Source: Mesorhizobium sp.
Lineage (GTDB): Bacteria; Pseudomonadota; Alphaproteobacteria; Rhizobiales; Rhizobiaceae
Assembly (NCBI RefSeq): GCF_023954305.1
Contig: NZ_JAMLIG010000001.1
Coordinates: 3,306,001 to 3,370,000 of the forward strand
Length of the DNA: 64,000 nucleotides
Direction: 5' to 3'
Shown here: piece by piece, positions 48,132 through 56,828 of the stretch
Layout of the letters: each line of letters opens with the position of its first letter
Position numbering within the stretch: the first letter of the stretch is position 1
Translations under genes and position numbers: made by a program
Notes under the pieces: model-generated
Databases searched by the model: none
What the model was told of the DNA's origin: nothing
The model's input: only the letters and a program-made list of their open reading frames with translations

Positions 48132-48845
48132 TCACGCCGTCCCCAGCCCGCTCGTCACCAGGATCGGCGACTTGTTGGGGACACGGTCGTAGAGGTCGAT
48201 GATGTCCTGGTTGAGCAGGCGCACGCAGCCGGAGGAGACGGACTTGCCGATCGACCACCATTCGGGCGAGCCGTGCAGGCGATAGAGCGTGTCCTCGCCG
48301 TTCTGGAAGATGTAGAGGGCGCGGGCGCCGAGCGGGTTGTCGAGGCCGGGCGGCTGGCCGCCGTTGCGGACGCTCCATTTCTCCAACTCGGGCTGGCGGC
48401 CGATCATCTCGTCGGGCGGCGTCCATTTCGGCCAGGCCTTCTTCCACTGGACGACGGCGCGGCCCGACCATTCGAAGCCGGCGCGGCCGAGGCCGACGCC
48501 GTAGCGGATCGCCTCGCCGCCGCCGCGCACCAGGTAGAGGAAGTGGGACGACGTATCGACGACGATCGTGCCGGCCGGTTCGCCGGTCGGATCGGCGACG
48601 ATCTGGCGGAGGAACCGCCGGTCCATCTTCTCGATCGGGATGGCGGGCAGCTGGTAGCCGCCGTCCTCCCGCGCGGCGTACATCGCGACATAGCTGCCGA
48701 ACGCCGGATCGACGCCGAGCTGCGGGCGTTGCGCCAGTTGCGGCGGCGGTGCGGTCCCGACGGTCGTGCAGCCGGAGACCGCGAGTGCGGCGCCGCCGGC
48801 CAGGAAGGCCCTGCGCGAGAGATGGGAGGATGATGCGATTGTCAT
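48132..48845 (-). CDS. L,D-transpeptidase (YkuD-family), exported
   Basis: A 237-residue protein with a twin-arginine-like, lipobox-containing signal (LSRRAFLAGGAALAVSGC), so probably an exported lipoprotein. The YkuD catalytic region is HGSPEWWSIGKSVSSGCVRL, giving the His and Cys of the H-G ... S-x-G-C-x-R motif. It would form 3-3 cross-links in peptidoglycan or attach lipoproteins to it. The start at 48845 is chosen because it opens the signal peptide. Rhizobiales carry many such paralogues. Confidence 0.92.
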   Translation of the reverse strand: MTIASSSHLSRRAFLAGGAALAVSGCTTVGTAPPPQLAQRPQLGVDPAFGSYVAMYAAREDGGYQLPAIPIEKMDRRFLRQIVADPTGEPAGTIVVDTSSHFLYLVRGGGEAIRYGVGLGRAGFEWSGRAVVQWKKAWPKWTPPDEMIGRQPELEKWSVRNGGQPPGLDNPLGARALYIFQNGEDTLYRLHGSPEWWSIGKSVSSGCVRLLNQDIIDLYDRVPNKSPILVTSGLGTA

Positions 48846-48992
48846 TCTGTGCCGATGCCCTTTTCTGTCCCGCCGCAACGCCGACCCTCCCATGTCGGTT
48901 GCAACGCATGAGGGTTTAGGCGGGGTGAATCGGGCGCGAGGGTGAGGAAAGCTTGACGAAGATGTGGCCGCCGAGGAGCTGTTGCGCAGACG

Positions 48993-49694
48993 TCACAACG
49001 AGCGCGCGGCGAGGCCTTCGAGCGAGGTCAGGATCAGGTCGGGCGCCAGATCGAGGTATTCGTCGGGCTGGTTCGTGCGATTGATCCAGACGGTGCGGAA
49101 GCCGAATTTCTTCGCTCCCGCCGCATCCCAACGGTTCGACGACTGGAACGAGACTTTTCCGGGATAGAGCCGCCAGGCGGTGCTGACGAGATCGTAGACG
49201 GACGGATCGGTCTTGAACCGGCGCACCTGGTCGACGGAGAAGATGTCGTCGATGACGAGGTCCAGTCCGGCGGAATTGACGGCGGATTCGAGCATGGCCG
49301 GCGAGCCGTTGGAGAGGATCGCGACGCGGCCGCCATGCGACTTCAACTCTTTGAGTACGGCGGGCACTTCCGGGTAGCAGTCGAGCTTCCAATAGGCGTC
49401 GAGCAGCGCGGTGCGATACGCCGGATCGACCGAGGGCACCTTGCGCAGGGCAAAGTCGAGCGCCTGCTCGGTCAGCTGCCAGAAATCGAGATAGGACCCC
49501 ATCAGGGTGCGGGTCCAGGAATATTCCAGCTGCCTGGCGCGCCAGATCTCCGAGAGCAGCTGCCCGTCGGGGCCGATACCGGCCGCATGGCGCCTGACCG
49601 CCGCATGGACGTCGAACAGGGTGCCGTAGGCGTCGAAGACGAAGGCGGAATAGGAGGAGGGGTGTGGCTGCATCGGCGGCGAGTCTGATTGCAT
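48993..49694 (-). CDS. Haloacid dehalogenase, type II
   Basis: A 233-residue HAD hydrolase with the L-2-haloacid dehalogenase residue set: nucleophile in FVFDAYGTLFD, arginine in WRARQLEYSW, LSNGSPAML, lysine in RRFKTDPSVY, and SSNRWDAAGA. These enzymes invert configuration and release halide from 2-haloacids. The usual K-P is K-T here. The start is ATG 49694 or 49673; both keep the nucleophile near the N-terminus. It is divergent from ilvE and stands alone. Actual halogenated substrate use is inference. Confidence 0.88.
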   Translation of the reverse strand: MQSDSPPMQPHPSSYSAFVFDAYGTLFDVHAAVRRHAAGIGPDGQLLSEIWRARQLEYSWTRTLMGSYLDFWQLTEQALDFALRKVPSVDPAYRTALLDAYWKLDCYPEVPAVLKELKSHGGRVAILSNGSPAMLESAVNSAGLDLVIDDIFSVDQVRRFKTDPSVYDLVSTAWRLYPGKVSFQSSNRWDAAGAKKFGFRTVWINRTNQPDEYLDLAPDLILTSLEGLAARSL

Positions 49695-49836
49695 GGGGCG
49701 GACGGGGTCAAGCCTGATCGTTGCCTCCCGATGCTGCTGCTTGGACCAAGAGCGCCGGACGGGCAGGCATTTGACGTTGGCTTTGCGCGGGAATTGGATA
49801 GAACGAGGCAGTTCAAACAAGCCCCAGGTGCCCGAC

Positions 49837-50706
49837 ATGACCCACGCGACCCCAGCCCAATCGTTGACCTGGACCTATGTCGACGGCGACTGGCACGAGG
49901 GCAACGTCGCGCTCGTCGGCCCGCGCAGCCATGCGATGTGGCTGGCGTCGAGCGTGTTCGACGGCGCGCGCTGGTTCGAGAACGTCTCCCCCGACCTCGA
50001 TCTGCACTGCGAGCGCGTCAACCGCTCCGCGACGGCGCTGGGGCTCGGGCCTACCAAGTCCGCCGAGGAGATCGTCGGCCTGACGCGGGACGGGCTGAAG
50101 AAGTTCGAAGGCAAGACGGCCGTCTACATCCGCCCGATGTACTGGGCCGAGCACGGCGGCTACATGGGGGTGCCGGCCGATCCGGACTCCACCCGCTTCT
50201 GCCTGTGCCTCTACGAATCGCCGATGATCGCCTCGTCGGGCTTCTCGGTGACCGTCTCGCCCTTCCGCCGGCCGACGCTCGAGACCATGCCGACCAATGC
50301 CAAGGCCGGATGCCTCTATCCCAACAACGGAAGGGCGATCCTGGAGGCCAAGTCGCGCGGCTTCGACAATGCGCTGGTCCTCGACATGCTGGGCAATGTC
50401 GCCGAGACCGGATCGTCCAACGTCTTCATGGTCAAGGACGGCGTCGCCTTCACCCCGGCGCCCAACGGCACGTTCCTCTCCGGCATCACGCGGGCGCGCG
50501 CCATCTCGCTGCTCGCCGACGCCGGGATCCCGACTGTCGAGAAGGCGCTGACGGTGCGCGATTTCATGGATGCCGACGAGATCTTCTCGACCGGCAACCA
50601 TTCGAAGGTGGTGCCGGTGATCCGCATCGAGGACCGCCACCTGCAGGCGGGTCCGGTCGCCAAGAAGGCGCGCGACCTGTACTGGGACTTCGCGCATTCG
50701 GCGTGA
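49837..50706 (+). CDS. ilvE: Branched-chain amino acid aminotransferase
   Basis: A 289-residue class IV aminotransferase. The PLP lysine is probably K156 in NAKAGCLYPNN, with the downstream LDMLGNVAETGSSNVF and FLSGITRARAI phosphate-binding segments. It transfers amino groups between branched-chain amino acids and 2-oxoglutarate. The sequence is of the shorter rhizobial IlvE-like group, and a D-amino-acid or other class IV specificity cannot be wholly excluded. The ATG at 49837 is chosen for family length; the frame is open upstream. Confidence 0.85.
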   Translation: MTHATPAQSLTWTYVDGDWHEGNVALVGPRSHAMWLASSVFDGARWFENVSPDLDLHCERVNRSATALGLGPTKSAEEIVGLTRDGLKKFEGKTAVYIRPMYWAEHGGYMGVPADPDSTRFCLCLYESPMIASSGFSVTVSPFRRPTLETMPTNAKAGCLYPNNGRAILEAKSRGFDNALVLDMLGNVAETGSSNVFMVKDGVAFTPAPNGTFLSGITRARAISLLADAGIPTVEKALTVRDFMDADEIFSTGNHSKVVPVIRIEDRHLQAGPVAKKARDLYWDFAHSA

Positions 50707-50860
50707 GGCGCCGGAATCCTATTCCGCCTGCACCGGTTAATCTGTCGCCGGCCGCGGTTCCCTTCCGGCACCCGACGTCCTAGATAGGGGACGGAGCGAG
50801 ACGCGGGCCTCGCCCTCAGAACAAGGTCCGCGCGTTTCATTTCAAACAGGAGATTGAGCC

Positions 50861-51457
50861 ATGGCCTTCGAATTGCCCCCGCTGCCCTACGACTACGAGG
50901 CGCTTCAGCCCTTCATGTCGAAGGAGACGCTGGAATACCATCACGACAAGCACCACAAGGCTTATGTCGACAACGGCAACAAACTCGCCGCGGAAGCCGG
51001 CATGGAAGGCAAGTCGGTCGAGGAAGTGGTGAAAGCCTCGTTCGGCAAGAATGCCGGCCTCTTCAACAATGCCGCCCAGCACTACAACCACATCCATTTC
51101 TGGAAGTGGATGAAGAAGGGTGGCGGCGGCAACAAGCTGCCGGGCAAGCTGCAGAAGGCGTTCGACAGCGACCTCGGCGGCTACGACAAGTTCAAGGCCG
51201 ATTTCATCGCCGCGGGCACGACGCAGTTCGGCTCCGGATGGGCCTGGGTGTCGGTGAAGAACGGCAAGCTCGAGATCTCCAAGACCCCGAACGGGGAGAA
51301 CCCGCTCGTCCACGGCGGCTCGCCGATCCTCGGCGTCGATGTGTGGGAGCATTCCTATTACATCGACTACCGCAACGCCCGGCCGAAATACCTGGAAGCC
51401 TTCGTCGACAGCCTTATCAACTGGGACTACGTCCTGGAGATGTACGAGAAGGCCTGA
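50861..51457 (+). CDS. sodB: Superoxide dismutase, Fe/Mn family
   Basis: A 198-residue SOD that removes superoxide in the cytoplasm. Metal ligands are H27 (EYHHDKHH), H77 (QHYNHIHFW), D160 and H164 (DVWEHSYYID). The FGSGWAWV segment is typical. The choice of Fe or Mn cannot be made safely from sequence; rhizobial SodB enzymes are often cambialistic. An AGGAG ribosome site lies upstream. The stop codon merges into a repeat element, and a terminator follows at 51628. Confidence 0.95.
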   Translation: MAFELPPLPYDYEALQPFMSKETLEYHHDKHHKAYVDNGNKLAAEAGMEGKSVEEVVKASFGKNAGLFNNAAQHYNHIHFWKWMKKGGGGNKLPGKLQKAFDSDLGGYDKFKADFIAAGTTQFGSGWAWVSVKNGKLEISKTPNGENPLVHGGSPILGVDVWEHSYYIDYRNARPKYLEAFVDSLINWDYVLEMYEKA

Positions 51458-51596
51458 GACTGTTTGGAAATCCTACTCTGGCGGCCATCTGATGGCGTTT
51501 TCTGCGCTTCCGGTGCTCACGGACCCAAATGTCCGCTCCGCTCCGGTTCTCGAAACCACCCCCATATGACTCGCCAGAGCGAATTTCGAAACAGTC
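51457..51596. repeat. RIME-like palindromic element downstream of sod
   Basis: The left end (51457-51483) and right end (51572-51596) are imperfect inverted copies containing AGACTGTTT and CTCTGGCG. The interior holds the CTTCCGGTGCTCACGG...CCGCTCCGCTCCGG type of dyad common in rhizobial intergenic mosaic elements. It starts within the sod stop codon. Confidence 0.65.
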
Positions 51597-51627
51597 TCTG
51601 AGACCCGCGTGCGCAGACCGTTAAAAG

Positions 51628-51652
51628 CCCCCGGCTATGGCCGGGGGTTTTT
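51628..51652 (+). terminator. Rho-independent terminator after sod
   Basis: CCCCCGGC (51628-51635) pairs with GCCGGGGG (51640-51647) around a TATG loop, followed by five T residues. It lies beyond the repeat element and would end the sod transcript. Confidence 0.85.
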
Positions 51653-51778
51653 GCGTTGCGGCATCACGCAAGCGTGAAACACGACCGGTTCGGTTGGCGG
51701 GAATTTGCGGCCATTGTCGGCGTTGTCGGCGTGGGGGAGATCGATCCCACCGACCTAGCAAGCCCGGGAGCCAGCCAC

Positions 51779-52216
51779 ATGAAATCCTTGATCCTTTCGA
51801 TTGCCATCGCAGCGACCGCATTTTCCGTCGCCAGTGCCGACCCGATCGCCGACCGCAAGGCGATCATGAAGGAGCGCGGCGGCCTGGTCGGCCAGATCGC
51901 CCCTATGGTCAAGGGCGAGCAGCCCTTCGACGCCGCCAAGGTGGCGGAAGTGTTCACCGCTCTCGAGGCGAACGCCGCGAAATTCGATATCCCGGCGCTG
52001 TTCCCGGAGAATTCGAAAGAGGGCGACACCACAGCGTCGCCCAAGATCTGGGAGGACATGGCGGGCTTCAAGGCGGCGGCCGACAAATACAGCGCCGACG
52101 TCGCGGCTGCGGCGGCCGCCAAGCCCCAGGACCTGGATGCGCTCAAGGCTTCCTTCGGCTCAGTCGCGGGCAATTGCGCGTCGTGTCACGAGGCCTTCCG
52201 CGTCAAGAAGGGCTGA
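51779..52216 (+). CDS. Cytochrome c' / class II cytochrome c, copy 1
   Basis: A 145-residue exported cytochrome: signal peptide (about 1-20), a four-helix-bundle body (PIADRKAIMKERGG, SPKIWEDMAGFKAAADKYS) and a single heme site near the C-terminus, NCASCHEAFRVKKG (heme C133, C136, H137). This is the cytochrome c' layout, used for NO binding or electron transfer in the periplasm. The start at 51779 opens the signal peptide. Its close homologue follows 141 bp later. A strong hairpin lies just after the stop. Confidence 0.93.
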   Translation: MKSLILSIAIAATAFSVASADPIADRKAIMKERGGLVGQIAPMVKGEQPFDAAKVAEVFTALEANAAKFDIPALFPENSKEGDTTASPKIWEDMAGFKAAADKYSADVAAAAAAKPQDLDALKASFGSVAGNCASCHEAFRVKKG

Positions 52217-52227
52217 ACATGCCAGCC

Positions 52228-52257
52228 CGGTGATCGGCGCTCACGCGCCGATCACCG
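52228..52257 (+). terminator. Hairpin between the two cytochrome c' genes
   Basis: A perfect 13-bp stem (52228-52240 with 52245-52257) and a TCAC loop, 11 bp after the first cytochrome stop. There is no T-run, so it may attenuate or protect the upstream message rather than fully terminate. Confidence 0.5.
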
Positions 52258-52357
52258 AAGCGTTATTCAACGTGAGGCGACGGAGCCAAAAATCCGGGCG
52301 ATTTGAGAAGCTTAGAGGAGTTCTCCTCGATTCTCGTCCAGCCCGGAGCCATGCCTT

Positions 52358-52792
52358 ATGAAATCCACCGTCCTGTGCGCGTCCATCCTTGCCCTGTCCG
52401 TCTCGACCGCCTTTTCCGACCCGATTGCCGAGCGCAAGGCGCAGATGAAGGCGCGCGGCGCGCTGGTCGGCGAACTGGCGCCGATCGCCAAGGGAGAGCA
52501 GCCCTACGACGCGGCGAAGGTGCTTTCGACGCTGGAGGCGATGTCGAAGAATGCCGAGACGGAAGTTTCGGCCCTGTGGCCGGCAGGCAGCGAGACCGGC
52601 GACCACACCTCGGCGCCGAAGGTGTGGGAGGACCGGCCGGCTTTCGAGGCGGCGGTCGAGAAATACGAAACGGACGTCGAGGCCGCCATTGCCGCCAAGC
52701 CGCAGGACATCGATGCTTTCCGGCCGCTGTTCGGTGCGATAACCTCCAACTGCGGCGCCTGCCACCAGGACTTCCGCGTCAAGAGGGGCTGA
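52358..52792 (+). CDS. Cytochrome c' / class II cytochrome c, copy 2
   Basis: A 144-residue tandem paralogue of the preceding cytochrome: signal peptide (about 1-20), the same PIAERKAQMKARGALVGELAP helix start and a C-terminal heme site NCGACHQDFRVKRG (C132, C135, H136). It is 15 bp upstream of the diheme cytochrome gene and probably cotranscribed with it. The duplication suggests different redox partners or levels. Export and heme attachment need the Ccm machinery encoded elsewhere. Confidence 0.93.
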   Translation: MKSTVLCASILALSVSTAFSDPIAERKAQMKARGALVGELAPIAKGEQPYDAAKVLSTLEAMSKNAETEVSALWPAGSETGDHTSAPKVWEDRPAFEAAVEKYETDVEAAIAAKPQDIDAFRPLFGAITSNCGACHQDFRVKRG

Positions 52793-52807
52793 TCGGAGGA
52801 GGGGACG

Positions 52808-53749
52808 ATGGCCGGTACCGTTCGCAAGCTCGCTGCCGGCGTCGTGCTGCTCGCCATTGCAGGCGGCGCGGCATTCTGGTTACTGACAGCACCCCAGCGG
52901 ATTCCCGATGCCGACATCGCCGCGCTCCCGCCCGGCGATGTCGCGCGCGGCGAGCGGATGTTCTACGCCGCCGGCTGCGCGTCATGCCACGCGGCGGCAC
53001 AGGCGGACCCGGCCCAGCCGCCGCAGCTCGCCGGCGGTGGGCGCCTCGTCACCGAATTCGGCACGTTCGTGGCGCCGAACATCTCGCAGCACCCGAGCGA
53101 CGGAATCGGCGCCTGGTCCCTCGCCGACCTCGCCAACGCAATGCAGAAGGGTGTCTCGCCAGACGGCCGGCACTACTATCCGGCCTTTCCCTACACATCC
53201 TATGCCCGCATGAAGCTGGCCGACATCGCCGACCTCTATGCCTTCCTGAAGACACTGCCGGCGGTCGAGGGCAAGGCGCCGGACCACGAGCTCGGCTTCC
53301 CGTTTAACGTCTCTCGCGGCATCGGCCTGTGGAAGCTGATCAACCTGTCGCCGGCTCCGGTCCTGTCGATCGCGGGAGCGTCGGATGAGGTATTGGCAGG
53401 GCAATATCTCGTCGAGGGGCCGGGCCATTGCGGCGAGTGCCATTCGCCGCGCGATCTCAGCGGCGGCACGGTCAAAGCCGAGTGGCTGGCCGGGGCCATG
53501 GCGGCCGAGGGCGACGGCATCGTGCCCAACATCACGCCGCAAAGCTCGTCGATCGGTGAGTGGTCGCAGGGCGACATCGCCGAATACCTGAAGAGCGGCT
53601 TCACGCCGGATTTCGATTCGGCAGGCGGGGCGATGGCGGCGGTGGTGAAGAACACCGGCCGCCTGTCGGACCAGGACCGCGCCGCCATCGCCGCCTATCT
53701 GAAGGCGGTGCCGGGCCGTCCGAACGGCTTTCCGGCGAAGGCCCAGTAG
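52808..53749 (+). CDS. Diheme cytochrome c, membrane-anchored
   Basis: A 313-residue protein: an N-terminal uncleaved or signal helix (about 8-27), then two class I cytochrome c domains with CASCH (C57-H61) and CGECH (C208-H212). Each is followed by NI-S/T-x type segments that resemble dehydrogenase-linked cytochromes (for example APNISQHPSDGIGAWS and VPNITPQSSSIGEWS). It probably passes electrons from a periplasmic dehydrogenase to the respiratory chain. No dehydrogenase gene is adjacent. It follows the cytochrome c' genes in one operon. Confidence 0.9.
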   Translation: MAGTVRKLAAGVVLLAIAGGAAFWLLTAPQRIPDADIAALPPGDVARGERMFYAAGCASCHAAAQADPAQPPQLAGGGRLVTEFGTFVAPNISQHPSDGIGAWSLADLANAMQKGVSPDGRHYYPAFPYTSYARMKLADIADLYAFLKTLPAVEGKAPDHELGFPFNVSRGIGLWKLINLSPAPVLSIAGASDEVLAGQYLVEGPGHCGECHSPRDLSGGTVKAEWLAGAMAAEGDGIVPNITPQSSSIGEWSQGDIAEYLKSGFTPDFDSAGGAMAAVVKNTGRLSDQDRAAIAAYLKAVPGRPNGFPAKAQ

Positions 53750-53768
53750 CAGCGCACGCCGGCCGAGA

Positions 53769-55244
53769 CTACGCCTCGACCGGCACCGGGCGGGACGTCT
53801 CCCGCGGCGTCGTTCCGAAATAGTGCGGCGGCTTGAGGAACACCACCAACAGTGCCACGAGAAAAAAGCTGCCGATGCTGTACAGCAGCGCCGCGGCCAG
53901 CGCGCCGGTGAAGGCCGGATGCGGCGCCGCACCCCCGGCGAAACCTGCTGCCAGGCTGGAGAAGAAGACCTGGCCGGCAATGGCGATGCCGAAGGCACTG
54001 CCGAGCTGCTGGAGAGATTGAAGCGCGCCGGCGCCTGATCCGGCATCGCGCGGCGCGACACCGGCCAGAGCGGTCTGCATCAGCGGTGCGATGGCGATGC
54101 CCATGCCGAGACCCGAAACGAAGAGCGGCAGCAGCAGCTGCCAGTGGTCGACCGCCTCGCCGACACCCTGCACGACCAGCCGCAGCCAGGACATGCCGGC
54201 CAGGAGCACCAGCGCGCCCGCGGCGATGCGCTGCCGATGCCAGCGCGAACCGAGGCGACCGTTGAGAAATGAAGCGACCAGCACCCCGACCGGGAAGGGG
54301 ACAGTCGTCAGGCCGGCCTGCAGCGGCGTGAAGCCGAAGCCCTGCTGCAGGAAGATCGCCAGAAACAGGAAGACCGCCATCGATCCGGAGAAGAAGACCA
54401 GCACCATGCCGCCGCCGAGGACGAAATTGGCATTGGAGAACAGGCTCGCCGGCAAAAGTTGGCTGAGATCGCGCGCCGCGCGCCGGCGCTCGTAGAAGAC
54501 GAACAGTCCGGCCCCGGCGAAGCCCGCCGCGATCATGGCGAAGGTCCAGCGCGGCCAGCCGAGCGTGTGGCCCTCGATCAGCGGGAAGATGACGAGCAGG
54601 ATCGATGCGGCGGCGATGGCGATGCCGCCCCAGTCGTTGCTGAGATTCGGATGTCTGTCGGTCGCCGGCAGGATGGCGCGCGCGGCGAGAAGAACGGCGA
54701 TGCCGACCGGGATGTTGACCAGGAAGATCGGCCGCCAGTCGAGCCCGAACAGGTCGCCGCCGATCAACAGGCCGCCGATCAGAGGCCCGGCGACCGAGCC
54801 GAGCCCCGCGGTCAGACCGAAGAAGGAGAAGGCATGCGCCCGCTCCTGCGGCGGGAACATCACCTGGGCAATGGCCAGCACCTGCGGCATCATCATGGCC
54901 CCGGTGATGCCCTGGGCGATCCGCGCACCGATCAGCACCTCGACGCTGGGCGCCAGGCCGCAGAGCGCGGAGAACAGGGTGAAGCCGGCGACGCCGGCCA
55001 TGAAGATGCGCTTGCGGCCGATCCTGTCGCCAAGCCGGCCGAAGGGCAGCAGTGCCAGGGCGAAGGCGAGCACGTAGCTTGCGACGACCCATTCGATCTC
55101 GGAGGAAGTGGCGGCCAGGCTCTGCTGAAGGCGCGGCAGGGCGACGTTGACGATCGAAACGTCGACCATGTTCATGAAGGAAGCGGCGAGGAGGATCGCA
55201 AGCGCCGCCCAGCGGCGGGGGTAGGCAGTGTCGGGAACGTTCAT
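53769..55244 (-). CDS. MFS drug efflux transporter, DHA2 (EmrB/QacA) type
   Basis: A 491-residue inner-membrane protein with about 14 hydrophobic helices. MFS signatures are MNMVDVSIVNVALPRLQQSL in helix 1, GRLGDRIGRKRIF (motif A) and GPLIGGLL (motif C, antiporter). It exports drugs or toxic compounds with proton antiport. It starts 18 bp after the stop of a TetR gene on the same strand, forming a repressor-pump operon. Substrates are unknown. Confidence 0.92.
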   Translation of the reverse strand: MNVPDTAYPRRWAALAILLAASFMNMVDVSIVNVALPRLQQSLAATSSEIEWVVASYVLAFALALLPFGRLGDRIGRKRIFMAGVAGFTLFSALCGLAPSVEVLIGARIAQGITGAMMMPQVLAIAQVMFPPQERAHAFSFFGLTAGLGSVAGPLIGGLLIGGDLFGLDWRPIFLVNIPVGIAVLLAARAILPATDRHPNLSNDWGGIAIAAASILLVIFPLIEGHTLGWPRWTFAMIAAGFAGAGLFVFYERRRAARDLSQLLPASLFSNANFVLGGGMVLVFFSGSMAVFLFLAIFLQQGFGFTPLQAGLTTVPFPVGVLVASFLNGRLGSRWHRQRIAAGALVLLAGMSWLRLVVQGVGEAVDHWQLLLPLFVSGLGMGIAIAPLMQTALAGVAPRDAGSGAGALQSLQQLGSAFGIAIAGQVFFSSLAAGFAGGAAPHPAFTGALAAALLYSIGSFFLVALLVVFLKPPHYFGTTPRETSRPVPVEA

Positions 55245-55262
55245 GGGAAGACCTGCGGGGAT

Positions 55263-55865
55263 CTAGGAGGATGATTTGAGGACGCAGCGCTCGATCTCGG
55301 AAAAAATCCGGTCGAGCGACTCCGCCGTCGGATTGGGCTGCTTGGTGCTCGCGACCATGCCGCCGATGACGATGGCGGCGGCGGCCGAGACATCGAGGTC
55401 GGCCCGAAAGGTACCGTCGGCGCGTCCGGCCTCGAGGATTTCACACAGCTTCTGATGCCAGTAGCCGCGCATCGGGGTCATCGCGGCGGCCACCGCCGGG
55501 TCGCGCCGCGCGCGCTCCTGCATCTCGCCCATGACGAGCTGGCGCTCGGGATTGTTGAAGAACGTGTCGCGGAAATCGGAGAATTCAAGCCGCAACCGCT
55601 CGAGCGGCGACAGGTTCTCGCGCGGCTGTGCCTGGTGCTGAGCGATGAAATCGTCGCGCAGCGACTGGGCAACGAGCGTGATCAGCGCCTCCTTGGAGGG
55701 GATGTGGTAGTGCAGCGTGGCGATGTTGATGCCGACCCGCTCGGCGATGTCGCGCATCCGCAGACCCTCGAAACCGCGCTCGGCAATCAGCGCGCGCACC
55801 GCGGCGGCAATTTCGGCGCGGCGGGAATCGGTGTCGCGGCGGGAGGATTCGATCTGTGCAGACAT
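55263..55865 (-). CDS. TetR/AcrR-family repressor of the adjacent MFS pump
   Basis: A 200-residue TetR regulator: helix-turn-helix in the first about 65 residues (RRAEIAAAVRALIAERGFEG, MRDIAERVGINIATLHYHIPSKEALITLV). The C-terminal ligand domain is specific to unknown inducers. It is the first gene of the operon with the MFS pump. Two near-identical 16-bp dyads lie 6-45 bp upstream and are the expected autoregulatory operators, so the pump is probably induced by its own substrate. Confidence 0.92.
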   Translation of the reverse strand: MSAQIESSRRDTDSRRAEIAAAVRALIAERGFEGLRMRDIAERVGINIATLHYHIPSKEALITLVAQSLRDDFIAQHQAQPRENLSPLERLRLEFSDFRDTFFNNPERQLVMGEMQERARRDPAVAAAMTPMRGYWHQKLCEILEAGRADGTFRADLDVSAAAAIVIGGMVASTKQPNPTAESLDRIFSEIERCVLKSSS

Positions 55866-55871
55866 CGACCA

Positions 55872-55910
55872 TCAATCAGTTGATTGAGTGGCAATCAATC
55901 AGTTGATGGA
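55872..55910. promoter_or_regulatory. Tandem TetR operators
   Basis: TCAATCAGTTGATTGA (55872-55887) is a 7-bp-armed dyad; the second copy TCAATCAGTTGATGGA (55895-55910) has one mismatch. The repeat distance is 23 bp, about two helix turns. Both lie immediately upstream of the TetR start on the minus strand. Confidence 0.75.
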
Positions 55911-56004
55911 GAAGGAGTCAAGGGTGGCTGCCCCCCGGATGCGCGGATCGCTCCACTTGCGTCCGGAACAGGCTGCCAGACGCTGACCGGAGTTTGTGAC
56001 GTCG

Positions 56005-56697
56005 CTACTGCACGCGCCTCGGGACGGGCGCGAAGGCGCTGAGGCCGAGCCATTGCTGCATCGAGCGCGCCAGATGCGGGTCGCCTTCGATCTCGATCTG
56101 GCCGCTCTCGGTCTCGTTCTTGATCGTCGTCAGCCCCATCCAGACCGCGGTCATGGCGCGCAGCGAGCTCTTGACCAGGAGGTCCAGCTCATGGCCGGGA
56201 TCGAAATTGCACAGATCGACGGCGCCGCTCTCGGCGACCAGCCACCACCTTTTCTGGGCCTGCGGAAGCTCCGAATACAGAAACTGTATCGTACAGCGCT
56301 TTTCCGGCAGGAGACCGGTGTTGACGCTGCGGCGCATGTCCCACATCAGCAGCGACGGGTCGAGATTCTTCAGCGTGAGGCGCGATTCCATCCATCGCTG
56401 AGCCCAGTTGCCCAGGCCCATGATGATCGGCCGCAGCTCTTCGCCGGCTTCGGTGAGGCGGTATTCGACGGAGCCGTTGGTCTTGCGCGAGGCGACGATT
56501 ACGCCCGCCTGCTGCAGTTCCTTCAACCGTTTCGACAGCAGCGCCGGCGACATCTTCGGCACGCCGCGGCGCAGGTCGGTGAAGCGGGTGCTGCCGCAGA
56601 GCAGTTCGCGGACGACCAGCGTCGTCCAGCGGCTGCACAGGATCTCGGACGCCATCGAAACCGGGCAGAACTGACCGTAGCCACCGCGTTCCTGCAT
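56005..56697 (-). CDS. HxlR-family transcriptional regulator
   Basis: A 230-residue regulator: an HxlR winged helix in the first about 110 residues (GQFCPVSMASEILCSRWTTLVVRELL, FTDLRRGVPKMSPALLSKRLKELQ, YRLTEAGEEL) joined to an extra C-terminal domain of about 115 residues that resembles an SCP2/sterol-carrier-like fold. An N-terminal cysteine (C11) fits redox or electrophile sensing known for some HxlR proteins. It is divergent from the acyl-CoA-dehydrogenase-like gene, which it probably controls through the 56759-56773 dyad. Confidence 0.88.
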   Translation of the reverse strand: MQERGGYGQFCPVSMASEILCSRWTTLVVRELLCGSTRFTDLRRGVPKMSPALLSKRLKELQQAGVIVASRKTNGSVEYRLTEAGEELRPIIMGLGNWAQRWMESRLTLKNLDPSLLMWDMRRSVNTGLLPEKRCTIQFLYSELPQAQKRWWLVAESGAVDLCNFDPGHELDLLVKSSLRAMTAVWMGLTTIKNETESGQIEIEGDPHLARSMQQWLGLSAFAPVPRRVQ

Positions 56698-56758
56698 CGT
56701 CGGGCCTCCGTTGGGCCGGACGACAATACTCTACGGGCGAGCCTGCGGAAACAGAGAG

Positions 56759-56773
56759 GTTCACTTTCTGAAC
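56759..56773. promoter_or_regulatory. Dyad in the HxlR / flavoprotein intergenic region
   Basis: GTTCA (56759-56763) and TGAAC (56769-56773) with a five-base spacer, in the 131-bp divergent region. It is a candidate HxlR operator; short arms keep confidence low. Confidence 0.35.
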
Positions 56774-56828
56774 TGGAGCGTCTGCCGGCCGCGAGAGATG
56801 ATGGAGCATCCAATCAATGGAGGTTCCC

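Noticed and set aside
47905..48192. A 95-residue plus-strand frame in the AbiE right flank
   Set aside because: It runs into the L,D-transpeptidase gene antisense, has no ribosome site and shows no family-like pattern.
51457..51596. The sod 3' inverted repeat as the sod terminator
   Set aside because: It is about 140 bp with a complex interior and no T-run; a classic terminator lies just beyond at 51628-51652.
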